Part shown: piece by piece, positions 33,451 through 41,435 of the stretch | Numbering within the stretch: the first letter of the stretch is position 1 | Layout: every line of letters begins with the position of its first letter | Assembly: GCA_963724665.1 (NCBI GenBank) | Contig: CAVRVH010000008.1 | Location: forward strand, 62,001-126,000 | Length of the DNA: 64,000 nucleotides | Source of the DNA: DASUPK01 sp963724665 | GTDB taxonomy: Bacteria; Actinomycetota; Thermoleophilia; Solirubrobacterales; 70-9 | Reading direction: 5' to 3' | Notes under the pieces: generated by a model | Databases searched by the model: none | What the model saw: only the letters and a program-made list of their open reading frames with translations | Told to the model about the DNA's origin: nothing | Program-made: the position numbers and the translations under genes

Positions 33451-33530
33451 TGAGTAGGCCAGCCAGAATTGGGTAACAGGCCCGGCCGCCAGGAAATTGA
33501 AAGACAGCCAGGAAGGAAGAGCGTAGGCGA

Positions 33531-34631
33531 ATGCTCGTAGCTGAGATCCAAGAACTTGAAGAAGTGAAGACGCTGGTCACCAGGGGCCAGCAGCTGGGCG
33601 TCCTGACGTTCGGTGACGTGGCCACCGCTGTGTCCGAGGTCGAGCTCGACGAGTCAGACGTCGAGGACCTCTACGGGCACCTCGAGAAGGCCGGCATCGA
33701 GCTGGTCGAGGACCTCGATCCGGCCCAGAAGGCCGCAGCCGAGAACGAGCGGTCCGACGGCAAGCGGGGCGGGCGGAAGAAGAAGGCGCTCGACCTGAAG
33801 CCGGACATGACCACCGATTCCCTGCAGCTGTTCCTCAAGGACATCGGCAAGGTCCGCCTGCTCACCGCCGCCGAAGAGGTCGAGCTCGCCAAGCGCATCG
33901 AGCGCGGCGACCTCGACGCCAAGCAGAAGATGGTCGAGTCGAACCTCCGACTGGTCGTCTCGATCGCGAAGAACTACCGCAACCAGGGCCTGCCCTTCCT
34001 CGACCTGATCCAGGAGGGCACGCTCGGGCTGGTCCGCGCGGCGGAGAAGTTCGACTACCGCAAGGGCTTCAAATTCTCGACCTATGCGACCTGGTGGATC
34101 CGCCAGGCGATCGCTCGCGCGCTCGCCGACAAGGCGCGGACCATCCGCATCCCGGTCCACGTCGTCGAGAAGCTCAACAAGATCGGCCGCGCGGAGCGCA
34201 AGCTCGTCACCGAGCTGGGCCGCGAGCCCACCCCGGAGGAGATCGCCGAGGTCACCGGCATCGAGCCCGAGGAGGTCGACTCGATCAAGCGCTCGGCGCA
34301 GGCGCCGGTCTCGCTCGAGAAGCCGGTCGGCGACGAGGAGGAGTCGGAGTTCGGCCAGTTCATCGCCGATGAACGAGCCGAGTCCCCCTTCGAGCGCGCC
34401 GCTGAGCTGCTCACCAAGGAGGCGCTGAAGGAGGCCCTCGAGAACCTCTCCTACCGCGAGCGCCGCGTGCTCGAGCTCCGTTACGGGCTCGGCGGCGAGC
34501 ACCCGCGGACCCTGGACGAGGTCGGCCGCACCTTCAACGTCACCCGGGAGCGGATCCGCCAGATCGAGAACCAGTCGCTGAAGAAGCTGCAGTCCCTCGC
34601 GGAGGCCCAGAAGCTCCGCGAGGTCGCCTAG
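33531..34631 (+). CDS. rpoD: RNA polymerase principal sigma factor (RpoD/SigA)
   Basis: Primary sigma-70 factor, 366 residues, directing housekeeping transcription. Region 1.1-like helices at 1-60, a basic linker GKRGGRKKKALDL (77-89), region 1.2 SLQLFLKDIGKVRLLTAAEEVELAKRIE in parts (97-124), region 2 NLRLVVSIAKNY (138-149) and GFKFSTYATWWIRQAI (179-194), region 3, and region 4.2 TLDEVGRTFNVTRERIRQIE near the C-terminus. The conserved core sequence of regions 2.4 and 4.2 identifies a group 1 factor. Good ribosome-binding site. Complex upstream leader. Confidence 0.96.
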   Translation: MLVAEIQELEEVKTLVTRGQQLGVLTFGDVATAVSEVELDESDVEDLYGHLEKAGIELVEDLDPAQKAAAENERSDGKRGGRKKKALDLKPDMTTDSLQLFLKDIGKVRLLTAAEEVELAKRIERGDLDAKQKMVESNLRLVVSIAKNYRNQGLPFLDLIQEGTLGLVRAAEKFDYRKGFKFSTYATWWIRQAIARALADKARTIRIPVHVVEKLNKIGRAERKLVTELGREPTPEEIAEVTGIEPEEVDSIKRSAQAPVSLEKPVGDEEESEFGQFIADERAESPFERAAELLTKEALKEALENLSYRERRVLELRYGLGGEHPRTLDEVGRTFNVTRERIRQIENQSLKKLQSLAEAQKLREVA

Positions 34632-34696
34632 CTCCTCCGCCTCTCGGCGCCACTGACATAGGCTCCTCGCGACGGTCAGCGAGGAGAGGAGACACC

Positions 34697-35005
34697 ATGC
34701 TCGTGTTCTTCAGCGGTCGGCGCCTGAAGGGCGGCCACTGGGACGACTTTCGCCAGGCCTGGGGAGGCGATGGTGAACAGGCGCTTGCGGAAATGCCCGA
34801 GGGCGCGGTCATCTATCACGCGCGCAACATCAAGGACGAGGACGAGGTGATCTCGTTCGGCATCTTCCCGATCGACCGCGACTCGCTCGATATCGTTCGC
34901 GGCACCGAGGCGGAGGAGCTCAAGCGCCAGGAGGAAATCGACGAGCACGTCCACGACACCCCGCTCGAGGGGATCTACGAAGTGGTCGAGAAGATCCAGC
35001 CCTAG
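34697..35005 (+). CDS. Hypothetical dimeric alpha/beta-barrel-like protein
   Basis: A 102-residue cytosolic protein: strand MLVFFSGRRLKG, helix DDFRQAWGG, GAVIYHARNIKDEDEVISFGIFPIDRD, helix and acidic C-terminus. The pattern suggests the ferredoxin-like dimeric barrel of antibiotic-biosynthesis-monooxygenase relatives, without a catalytic motif. Start supported by GAGGAGAGGAG 7 nt before ATG 34697. It lies between rpoD and the pilus locus with its own gap on both sides; no functional link is evident. Confidence 0.65.
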   Translation: MLVFFSGRRLKGGHWDDFRQAWGGDGEQALAEMPEGAVIYHARNIKDEDEVISFGIFPIDRDSLDIVRGTEAEELKRQEEIDEHVHDTPLEGIYEVVEKIQP

Positions 35006-35064
35006 GCGCTAGACCCCAGTTTTGCTGATGTAGCTACGCACGCCCACGCCCGATAGGGCGAGGG

Positions 35065-36171
35065 ATGGGTTTTGACATCGACCAAGCGCTGACCTACATG
35101 GTCGAGCGAGAGGGATCCGACCTCCACGTGAAGGTGGACTCGCCGCCTGTCGTGCGTGTGCACGGCGATCTCTGGGCGCTCAAGGATGCAGGCAACCTCA
35201 CTTCGAGCGACACCGAGGGAGCATTGCGGGCGATCGCCGACGAGAACCACCTCACCGAGTTCGAGGAGAACGGCGAGGTCGACTTCTCCTACGAGCTTCA
35301 GGGCGTCTCTCGTTTCCGTGTGAACGCTTTCCGCCAGCGAGGCTCCATCTCGATCGCGCTGCGGGCGATCCCCTTCCAGGTGCGCACGATCGACGACCTC
35401 GGGCTTCCCGAGGTTGTCCGCCGGCTTGCCGAGGAACCGCGCGGGATCATCCTGCTGACCGGAACCACGGGCTCTGGCAAGTCGACGACGCTCGCGGCGA
35501 TGATCGACCACATCAACTCGACCCGGGCGCGCCACGTCGTGACGATGGAGGACCCGATCGAGTACCTCCACCGCGACAAGCTCTCGATCATCAACCAGCG
35601 CGAGGTCGGGTCGGACACCTCGGGATTCGCGCAGGCGATGCGCCGCGTCCTCCGTCAGGACCCCGACGTGATCCTGATCGGGGAAATGCGAGACGAGGAG
35701 ACCGTCCGCACCGCGCTGTCCGCTGCCGAGACGGGCCACCTCGTCCTGTCGACCATCCACACCCTCGACGCGTCGGAGACGATCAACCGGATCATCGACT
35801 TCTTCCCGCCGCACCTGCAGCAGCAGGCGCGCGTGATGCTCGCCTCGACGTTGAAGGGAGCGATCTCTCAGCGGCTCGTCCCGCGAATCGACCGTGAGGG
35901 GCGCGTCGCGGTCTCCGAGGTGATGGTCGTCACCGGCCGGGTCCAGGACCTGATCCTGAATCCAGAGGAGACCGGCGGGATCACCGAGGTGATCTCCGAG
36001 GGCGATTTCTACGGCATGCAGACCTTCGATCAGGCGCTGCTCGGCTACGTCACCCAGGGAATCGTCTCCGAGGAGGTCGCGATGGAGACGGCCTCGAGCC
36101 CGCACGACTTCAAGCTGATGCTCGCCGCCAAGGGACAGCGCGCGAGCGGGATCGAGCAGGTGGTCGGATGA
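35065..36171 (+). CDS. pilT: Type IV pilus retraction ATPase PilT (first copy)
   Basis: Hexameric secretion-type ATPase powering pilus retraction, 368 residues. Walker A GTTGSGKSTT (133-142), Asp box TMEDPIEYLH, Walker B DPDVILIGEMRDEE (199-211) and His box TGHLVLSTIHT. N-terminal PAS-like part contains EGSDLHVKVDSPP. ATG 35065 is preceded by CCCGATAG at 35049-35056, a weak member of the GCCGAT-type elements found before other pilus units. First gene of pilT-36168-pilB-pilT2-pilC. Confidence 0.94.
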   Translation: MGFDIDQALTYMVEREGSDLHVKVDSPPVVRVHGDLWALKDAGNLTSSDTEGALRAIADENHLTEFEENGEVDFSYELQGVSRFRVNAFRQRGSISIALRAIPFQVRTIDDLGLPEVVRRLAEEPRGIILLTGTTGSGKSTTLAAMIDHINSTRARHVVTMEDPIEYLHRDKLSIINQREVGSDTSGFAQAMRRVLRQDPDVILIGEMRDEETVRTALSAAETGHLVLSTIHTLDASETINRIIDFFPPHLQQQARVMLASTLKGAISQRLVPRIDREGRVAVSEVMVVTGRVQDLILNPEETGGITEVISEGDFYGMQTFDQALLGYVTQGIVSEEVAMETASSPHDFKLMLAAKGQRASGIEQVVG

Positions 36172-36809
36172 GGAATGCGATCAACAACAACCCGAAGGTG
36201 CAGCTCGGAGTCCTCGCTGCGCTGGTCCTCGTTGCGGCGCTTGTGCTTCTGCCGTCCATGATGGGAGGCGGGAGCAGCGGGACGACGACCAACACGGTCA
36301 GCGCGCAGGCGACCGGTCCCACTGGATCGGTTGGCGCGACGGTGGAGTCGACCCAGCCGCCGGCAGGCACTGGATCGGCCGCCAGCGGCGTCGCCGGGGT
36401 TGCTGCGCCGGCGACCACTGTCGACCCGCAGGCCCTCGTCCCGGGGCCGGGGCTGCCCCGCCCGCTCATCGACGCCTGGCGGGAGGGCAAAGCGGTGGTC
36501 CTGCTCGTGGTACGCAGTCACGGCATCGACGACCGCCTCGTCAGCAGGTCCGTCCGAGGCCTGTCCGGGGACTCGAACCTCTCAGTCTTCGTCGTTCACG
36601 CCAACAAGATCGCTCGCTACTCCCGAATCACCCAGGGAGTCGGAGTAAGCCAGGTGCCCGCGCTTCTCGTCATCCGCCCAAAGCGGGTGACCGGCTCCGT
36701 CCCGGAGGCGCAGGTCACCTACGGATTCCGCGACTCGCAGACCGTCGTGCAGTACGTCCACGACGCGCTCTACTCCGGCAAGGACGACCTGCCGTACAGC
36801 CCGAGGTAG
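36168..36809 (+). CDS. Membrane-anchored thioredoxin-like protein without CxxC, in the pilus operon
   Basis: 213 residues: short cytosolic N-terminus, one helix (LGVLAALVLVAALVLLPSMMG), a Thr/Ser/Gly/Ala-rich linker of about 70 residues, then an extracytoplasmic domain with a thioredoxin-like order: KAVVLLVVRSHGIDDRLVS, LSVFVVHANKIARYSRITQGVGV, and SQVPALLVIRP, where VP matches the cis-Pro loop. The position of the CxxC pair reads SHGIDD, so it cannot do thiol chemistry. The ATG overlaps the pilT stop by 4 nt. Probably a structural or protein-binding pilus component; novel assignment by inference. Confidence 0.62.
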   Translation: MRNAINNNPKVQLGVLAALVLVAALVLLPSMMGGGSSGTTTNTVSAQATGPTGSVGATVESTQPPAGTGSAASGVAGVAAPATTVDPQALVPGPGLPRPLIDAWREGKAVVLLVVRSHGIDDRLVSRSVRGLSGDSNLSVFVVHANKIARYSRITQGVGVSQVPALLVIRPKRVTGSVPEAQVTYGFRDSQTVVQYVHDALYSGKDDLPYSPR

Positions 36810-36818
36810 GCGCCTCCC

Positions 36819-38627
36819 ATGCGGGAGCTGCCCGACTACCTGCGCCCGCTGCCAGGGCCGAATGACCCTGCCGGCGCGGCCGCGGCAGCTTCCGACCAGC
36901 CGGTCGAGGAGACGGGTACCCCCGGACTGATTCCGCCGATCAACCGTGGTCACACTGGCGGCTTCATCACCGACGCGATCGTCCAGCTCGGCCACGCCAC
37001 CCAGGAGCAGGTGGACCAGGCCTTGATGCAGTCGCGGACGGCGGGCAAGCGGCCCGAGGAGGTGCTGCTCGAGCAAGGGACGATCGACTCCGAGCAGCTC
37101 TCCCGCGCAACCGCGGAGCGGTATGGACTCGATTTCGTGGACCTCTCGCTCTTCACGGTCGATATGGGGGCGGCGAACCTGATCTCGGTCAAGTCCGCGC
37201 GCCGCCACGGGGCGCTCCCAATCGCCTACGTGGACGAGAGCACGCTGCTCCTGGCCATGGCGGACCCGACCAATGTGCTCGCTCTCGACGACGTCCAGAT
37301 GGCGACCGGCCTCAGTTGCGCAGTGGCGGTGGCGCCCTACAACGACATCGAGGGGCTTGTCACGAAGCTGGGGACGATGCAGAACACCGTCGCCGACGCG
37401 ATCGCGGATGACGACGGGGAGGAGGACGCCGAGCAGGGGCCGGCCGAGATCACCGACATCCGCGCCTCGGCGCAGGACGGGCCGGTGATCAAGCTGGTGA
37501 ACAGCATCCTCGGCCAGGCCGTGGCGGAGGGCGCCTCCGATATCCACTTCGAGCCCGGGGAGGGCGAGATGCGCATCCGGTTCCGGGTGGATGGCGTGCT
37601 CCAGGAGACCGCCCGGGTCCCGAAGCGAATGGTGGCGGGGGTGATTTCTCGAATCAAGATCATGAGCGAGCTCGACATCGCCGAGAAGCGAGTCCCGCAG
37701 GACGGTCGCGTCACGGTCCGGGTCGACGATCGCCGGATCGACCTGCGCGTCACCACATTGCCGACACAGGGCGGGGAGGGGGCGTCGGTTCGAATTCTCG
37801 ACGAGGCGGGTGCTCTGAGGACCCTGGACGACCTCGGCATGGAGGGTGAGGCGAGACTTCGCTTCGAGGAGTCTTTCCGCAAGCCGTATGGCGCCGTGCT
37901 GGTCACCGGTCCAACCGGCGCGGGTAAGTCGAGCACCCTTTATGCGGCGCTCCAGGACATCAACGACGTCGACAGGCACATCGTCACGATCGAGGATCCG
38001 GTCGAATTCCGGCTCAGCGGCGTCAACCAGATCGGCGTCAATCGCAAGGCCGGCCTCACGTTCGCCACCGGGCTGCGATCGGTCCTCCGCGCCGACCCCG
38101 ACGTGATCATGGTCGGCGAGGTCCGGGACGCCGAGACCGCCCGAATCGGGATCGAGGCCGCGCTGACGGGGCACATGGTGCTCACCACTCTGCACACGAA
38201 CGATGCCCCGGGTGCCATCACCCGTCTGCAGGAGATGGGCATCGAGTCATTCCTCACCTCCTCCGCAGTCGAGTGTGTGGTCGCCCAGCGCTTGGCCCGG
38301 TTGCTCTGCCCGCAGTGCAAGCGGCGCACCGTCGTCGGCCGCGCGGCGCTCGAGGAGGCCGGCTTCAGGGTCGCCACCGACATCGAGGCGTATGAGCCGG
38401 TCGGCTGTCAGCGCTGCCACGGCAGCGGCTATCGCGGCCGGATGGGGATCTATTCGGTGATGGTGCTGAGTGAGCGGATCAAGGAGATGGTCGTGAACCT
38501 CACATCGGAGGCTGAGATCGCCAGCGCGGCGATCGAGGAGGGGATGCTCACGCTCCGCCAGGCGGGGATGGAAAAGGTGCGATCGGGGCTGACGAGCGTG
38601 CAGGAAGTCTCCCGGGTGGCCTCCTAG
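36819..38627 (+). CDS. pilB: Type IV pilus assembly ATPase PilB
   Basis: Extension ATPase of the GspE/PilB family, 602 residues. N-terminal MshEN-type domain (TDAIVQLGHATQEQVDQAL, GKRPEEVLLEQGTIDSEQL), a domain class that in some PilB/MshE homologues binds c-di-GMP. Walker A GPTGAGKSST (about 363-371), Walker B DPDVIMVGEVRDAE, His box GHMVLTTLHTND, and the zinc tetracysteine CPQC (about 497-500) with CQRCHGSGYRGR (about 529-540). The preceding 9-bp gap implies co-transcription. Confidence 0.95.
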   Translation: MRELPDYLRPLPGPNDPAGAAAAASDQPVEETGTPGLIPPINRGHTGGFITDAIVQLGHATQEQVDQALMQSRTAGKRPEEVLLEQGTIDSEQLSRATAERYGLDFVDLSLFTVDMGAANLISVKSARRHGALPIAYVDESTLLLAMADPTNVLALDDVQMATGLSCAVAVAPYNDIEGLVTKLGTMQNTVADAIADDDGEEDAEQGPAEITDIRASAQDGPVIKLVNSILGQAVAEGASDIHFEPGEGEMRIRFRVDGVLQETARVPKRMVAGVISRIKIMSELDIAEKRVPQDGRVTVRVDDRRIDLRVTTLPTQGGEGASVRILDEAGALRTLDDLGMEGEARLRFEESFRKPYGAVLVTGPTGAGKSSTLYAALQDINDVDRHIVTIEDPVEFRLSGVNQIGVNRKAGLTFATGLRSVLRADPDVIMVGEVRDAETARIGIEAALTGHMVLTTLHTNDAPGAITRLQEMGIESFLTSSAVECVVAQRLARLLCPQCKRRTVVGRAALEEAGFRVATDIEAYEPVGCQRCHGSGYRGRMGIYSVMVLSERIKEMVVNLTSEAEIASAAIEEGMLTLRQAGMEKVRSGLTSVQEVSRVAS

Positions 38628-38689
38628 GCGGAGATCGACCCACTTTTTGGTGTCAAGGGCGACGAGGCAACGGACGATTGGAACCAGGT

Positions 38690-39820
38690 ATGGAAGCGGC
38701 TGCTGCCAAGAAGAACTTCGACTTCGCTGAGATCCTCACCCGGATGTCCGAGGAGCGAGCCTCGGACGTCCATCTCACTTCCGGATATCCGCCGGCGATG
38801 CGCCTGCGCGGCAAGATCGTGCCCCTGGAGGAGTACGGGCGCCTCCTGCCTCAGCAGACCCGCGACACGGTCTACAGCCTTCTCAACGACGACCAGCGCA
38901 AGCGCTTCGAGTCCAACAAGCAGCTCGACCTCGCCTACGCCGTGCCCGGCGTCGCCCGCTTCAGGGTCAACTGCTTCTTCCAGCGCGGATCGATCAGCGC
39001 CGCGTTCCGGCGCATCCCGCATCAGGTCCCGGCCCTCGAAGAGCTCGGCCTGCCGAAGGTGCTCGAGGAGATGACGCGCAAGCCGAGGGGCCTCGTCCTG
39101 GTCACCGGGCCCACAGGCTCAGGTAAGTCGACGACCCTCGCGGCGATGCTCGACATCATCAACGCGGAGCGCGAGGAGCACATCCTCACCATCGAGGACC
39201 CGATCGAGTTCCTCCACCCCCACAAGAAGTGCATCGTCAACCAGCGCGAGATCGGCGCCGACGCGGAGGACTTCGCCAGCGCCCTGAAGGCCGCGCTGCG
39301 TGAGGACCCCGACGTGATCCTCGTCGGCGAGATGCGCGACCTCGAGACGATGTCCACCGCGCTGACCGCCGCCGAGACCGGGCACCTCGTGTTCGCGACG
39401 CTGCACACGCAGTCCACCGCGCAGACGGTCGACCGGATCATCGACATCTTCCCGGCCCAGCAGCAGGCTCAGGTCAGAATGCAGCTCTCGATCGGCCTCC
39501 AGGGGATCATCACGCAGCAGCTTCTGCCCACCGTGGATGGCGCCGGCCGCGTGGTTGCCACCGAGGTCCTGGTGCCGACGCCGGCGGTGCGCAACCTGAT
39601 CCGCGAGGGCAAGACGCACCAGATCTACTCCGCGATCCAGACCTCCGGCTCCCTCGGAATGCAGACCATGGACGCCCACCTGGCTTCGCTGGTCCGCATG
39701 GGACGCATCTCGAGGAAGCTCGCAGAGCAGCGTGCCTCGGTGCCCGAGGAGCTCAAGCGGCTGCTCGGGACGGCCGGCGGCAACGGCGCCGTCGCGCCTG
39801 CCGTGACCGGCGGAGGATGA
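38690..39820 (+). CDS. pilT2: Type IV pilus retraction ATPase PilT (second copy)
   Basis: A second PilT/PilU-type ATPase, 376 residues from ATG 38690. Segments: RASDVHLTSGYPPAMRL, Walker A GPTGSGKSTT (140-149), TIEDPIEFLHPHKKCIVNQRE, Walker B DPDVILVGEMRDLE and TGHLVFATLHTQS. Differs from the first copy in many loop residues and has an extended Gly/Ala C-terminus. Two retraction ATPases in one operon parallel PilT/PilU pairs, where one is often accessory. Followed after 1 bp by pilC. Confidence 0.93.
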   Translation: MEAAAAKKNFDFAEILTRMSEERASDVHLTSGYPPAMRLRGKIVPLEEYGRLLPQQTRDTVYSLLNDDQRKRFESNKQLDLAYAVPGVARFRVNCFFQRGSISAAFRRIPHQVPALEELGLPKVLEEMTRKPRGLVLVTGPTGSGKSTTLAAMLDIINAEREEHILTIEDPIEFLHPHKKCIVNQREIGADAEDFASALKAALREDPDVILVGEMRDLETMSTALTAAETGHLVFATLHTQSTAQTVDRIIDIFPAQQQAQVRMQLSIGLQGIITQQLLPTVDGAGRVVATEVLVPTPAVRNLIREGKTHQIYSAIQTSGSLGMQTMDAHLASLVRMGRISRKLAEQRASVPEELKRLLGTAGGNGAVAPAVTGGG

Positions 39821-39821
39821 G

Positions 39822-41057
39822 ATGAGCACGTACGCATTCCGCGCCGTCGACATCGCCGGCGTTCCCTCGCGCGGAGAGGTCGACGCCGAGACCAAGGGCC
39901 AGGTGACTGAGCAGCTCCGCGAGCGCGGCCTGATCGTGCTCGACGTCTCGGAGAAGAACGAGGCGATGAAGCTGGAGAAGGTCTTCGATCGCTTCCGCAG
40001 CGTCCCGATGCGGGAGCTGGCCGTCTTCTCGCGCCAGTTCGCCACCCTGGTCGCATCCGGGATGCCGATGCTGCGCTCCCTCTACACCCTCGAGGATCAG
40101 ACCGAGGACGAGAGGCTGAGTGAGGCTATCGGGGGGGTTCGCCAGGACGTGGAGGCCGGCAGCTCGCTGGCCGACGCCATGGGAAGACGGCCGCAGATCT
40201 TCGACAAGCTCTTCCGGGCGATGGTGCAATCGGGCGAGAGCTCGGGGCGGCTCGACGAGTCGCTGGACCGGATCGCGTATCAGCTCGAGAAGCTCGACGC
40301 GCTGAAGCGGGAGATTCGCTCCGCCATTCTCTACCCGGCCTTCGTCTTCGCCGCCGCCGTCGCGGTGATGCTCGCGGTCGTCATCTTCATCGTCCCGATC
40401 TTCGCGGATGCCTTCAAGCAGGCGGTCCAAGACCAGCCTGGCGAGTCCTCTGCCCTACCCACACTGACCCAGTTGATGGTCGACATCTCGGCCTTCCTGA
40501 AGGGTTACTGGTTCATCTGGGTGCCCGCAACTATCGGGGCCATCATCGCCTTCTTCCAATGGAAGAAGACCGACAAGGGGCGATCTCAGTGGGACCACGT
40601 GAAGCTCCGCCTGCCGATGCACATCGGCGACATCGTCCAGAAGGCGGCGGTGGCCCGCTGGTCGCGCACCTTCTCCGGCGCGGTCGCCTCCGGCGTGCCG
40701 TTGCTCGAGGCGATCACGCTGACTGGCCAGACTTCCGGCAGCGCGCCGGTCGAGCAGGCGATGGACCAGGTCTACGCCTCTGTCAAGAGCGGAGGGACGC
40801 TCGCCCACCCGATCGAGGAGGCCGCCGTGTTCCCGCCGATGGTCGGCCACATGGTCTCCGTGGGCGAGGAGAGCGGCCAGTTGGAGGCGATGCTGACGAA
40901 GGTCGCCGACTTCTACGAGGCCGAGGTCGACACCAAGGTGAAGGCGCTCACCTCGCTGATCGAGCCGGCGATGATCGTGATCGTCGGCGGCATGGTCGGC
41001 TTCATCGTGATCGCGATGTACCTGCCGCTCTTCAGCCTGTACGACAAGATCCGGTAA
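39822..41057 (+). CDS. pilC: Type IV pilus inner-membrane platform protein PilC
   Basis: GspF/PilC family platform protein, 411 residues, which links the ATPases to pilin insertion. Two GspF domains: the first around 70-195 (ELAVFSRQFATLVASGMPML and RRPQIFDKLFRAMVQSGESSG), the second around 275-400 (VARWSRTFSGAVASGVPLLEA and PPMVGHMVSVGEESGQLEAML). Hydrophobic helices occur at about 170-190, 225-245 and 375-400. The N-terminus STYAFRAVDIAGVPSRGEV is typical. Last gene of the first pilus operon. Confidence 0.94.
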   Translation: MSTYAFRAVDIAGVPSRGEVDAETKGQVTEQLRERGLIVLDVSEKNEAMKLEKVFDRFRSVPMRELAVFSRQFATLVASGMPMLRSLYTLEDQTEDERLSEAIGGVRQDVEAGSSLADAMGRRPQIFDKLFRAMVQSGESSGRLDESLDRIAYQLEKLDALKREIRSAILYPAFVFAAAVAVMLAVVIFIVPIFADAFKQAVQDQPGESSALPTLTQLMVDISAFLKGYWFIWVPATIGAIIAFFQWKKTDKGRSQWDHVKLRLPMHIGDIVQKAAVARWSRTFSGAVASGVPLLEAITLTGQTSGSAPVEQAMDQVYASVKSGGTLAHPIEEAAVFPPMVGHMVSVGEESGQLEAMLTKVADFYEAEVDTKVKALTSLIEPAMIVIVGGMVGFIVIAMYLPLFSLYDKIR

Positions 41058-41087
41058 ATCGCGATCCGGGGGGGGGTCGAGGTCCGG

Positions 41088-41183
41088 CTTCGCCATCAAG
41101 TCGCGGCTGCAGCGGCTGCCCATCGCAAGTCGCTTCGGGCTTCGCCCTTCGCTCCTGAATGCAGCAGCCTGGCAGCCGCTGGA
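41088..41183 (-). repeat. Dispersed structured repeat, copy D (most divergent)
   Basis: Read on the minus strand: CAGCGGCTGCCAGGCTGCTG, then GGGCGAAGCCCGAAGCGACTT, then GCAGCCGCTGCAGCCGCG and CTTGATGGCGAAG. Stems are kept although arm sequences differ from copies A-C (GGCTGC in place of GGCCGC), including one G-T wobble, suggesting selection or origin as a structured nucleic acid. Unlike the other copies it does not abut a stop codon on its own strand. Confidence 0.7.
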
Positions 41184-41227
41184 CGCAAGTACGAGCCCAT
41201 TTCCCTAAGCACTATTGAGGGACTTGC

Positions 41228-41254
41228 TAAAGGCGTTCGGTGGGGCGTCGATGA
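41228..41254 (+). promoter_or_regulatory. FliA/WhiG-type promoter of the first pilin
   Basis: TAAA (41228-41231), 15-bp spacer, GTCGATGA (41247-41254); consensus for this sigma class is TAAA-N15/16-GCCGATAA. The 13-bp block ACTTGCTAAAGGC is identical upstream of the second pilin. Start would fall near 41260, just before the riboswitch. Confidence 0.6.
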
Positions 41255-41283
41255 AGGCCGCGTAAAGGAAACGCCAGGGCCTT

Positions 41284-41374
41284 CGGTGAGAAAGGCAAAC
41301 CCATCGCGAGGTGGGGACGCAAAGCCATCGGGGCTCCGAGAGAAATCTCTCGAGAGCGAGCCGGGCTGCCACCG
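41284..41374 (+). ncRNA. Cyclic di-GMP class I (GEMM-I) riboswitch aptamer
   Basis: P1 forms between CGGTG (41284-41288) and CACCG (41370-41374). Core strand AAAGGCAAACC is followed by P2 CCCATC-GCGA-GGTGGG with a GNRA tetraloop, then the invariant GGACGCAAAGCC, then P3 (GGGGCTC...GAGCC with an inner hairpin CGAGAG-AAAT-CTCTCG) and the 3' core GAGCCGGGCTGCC. Against the Vibrio Vc2 aptamer, the positions equal to A18, G20 and A47 are A, G and A, which favours c-di-GMP over c-AMP-GMP. It sits 61 nt before the pilin ATG. No T-run follows, so control may be translational. Confidence 0.88.
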
Positions 41375-41435
41375 GGGTCACCTGACTTCGACGGCCACGG
41401 GGCTCTGGCACGGAGATATCAACAAGGAGAATCAA

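Larger units (their letters stand above)
33183..33530. other. Regulatory intergenic region upstream of the principal sigma factor
   Basis: The 348-bp gap between divergent genes has lower GC than its surroundings. It holds a consensus-like promoter (33288-33316), a strong terminator-like hairpin (33369-33400), a TAAA-N15-GCCGACAC element (33424-33450) and the ribosome-binding site GGAAGGAAGAG before ATG 33531. Short frames ATG GTC ATG AAC GTT TGA (33314) and an 18-codon frame from ATG 33354 to TGA, spanning the hairpin, are also present. Confidence 0.6.
41058..41435. other. Gap between pilC and the first pilin: repeat, promoter and riboswitch
   Basis: This 378-bp gap has no credible protein gene. 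In order it contains dispersed repeat copy D (41088-41183), an AT-richer stretch, a TAAA-N15-GTCGATGA promoter (41228-41254), a hairpin-forming stretch AAGGCC/GGCCTT (about 41254-41283), a GEMM-I riboswitch aptamer (41284-41374) and the pilin ribosome-binding site AAGGAG. Confidence 0.8.

Noticed and set aside
41286..41435. Upstream in-frame extension of the first pilin (50 extra residues)
   Set aside because: The segment is the c-di-GMP aptamer; prepilin leaders are short and a ribosome-binding site precedes ATG 41436.
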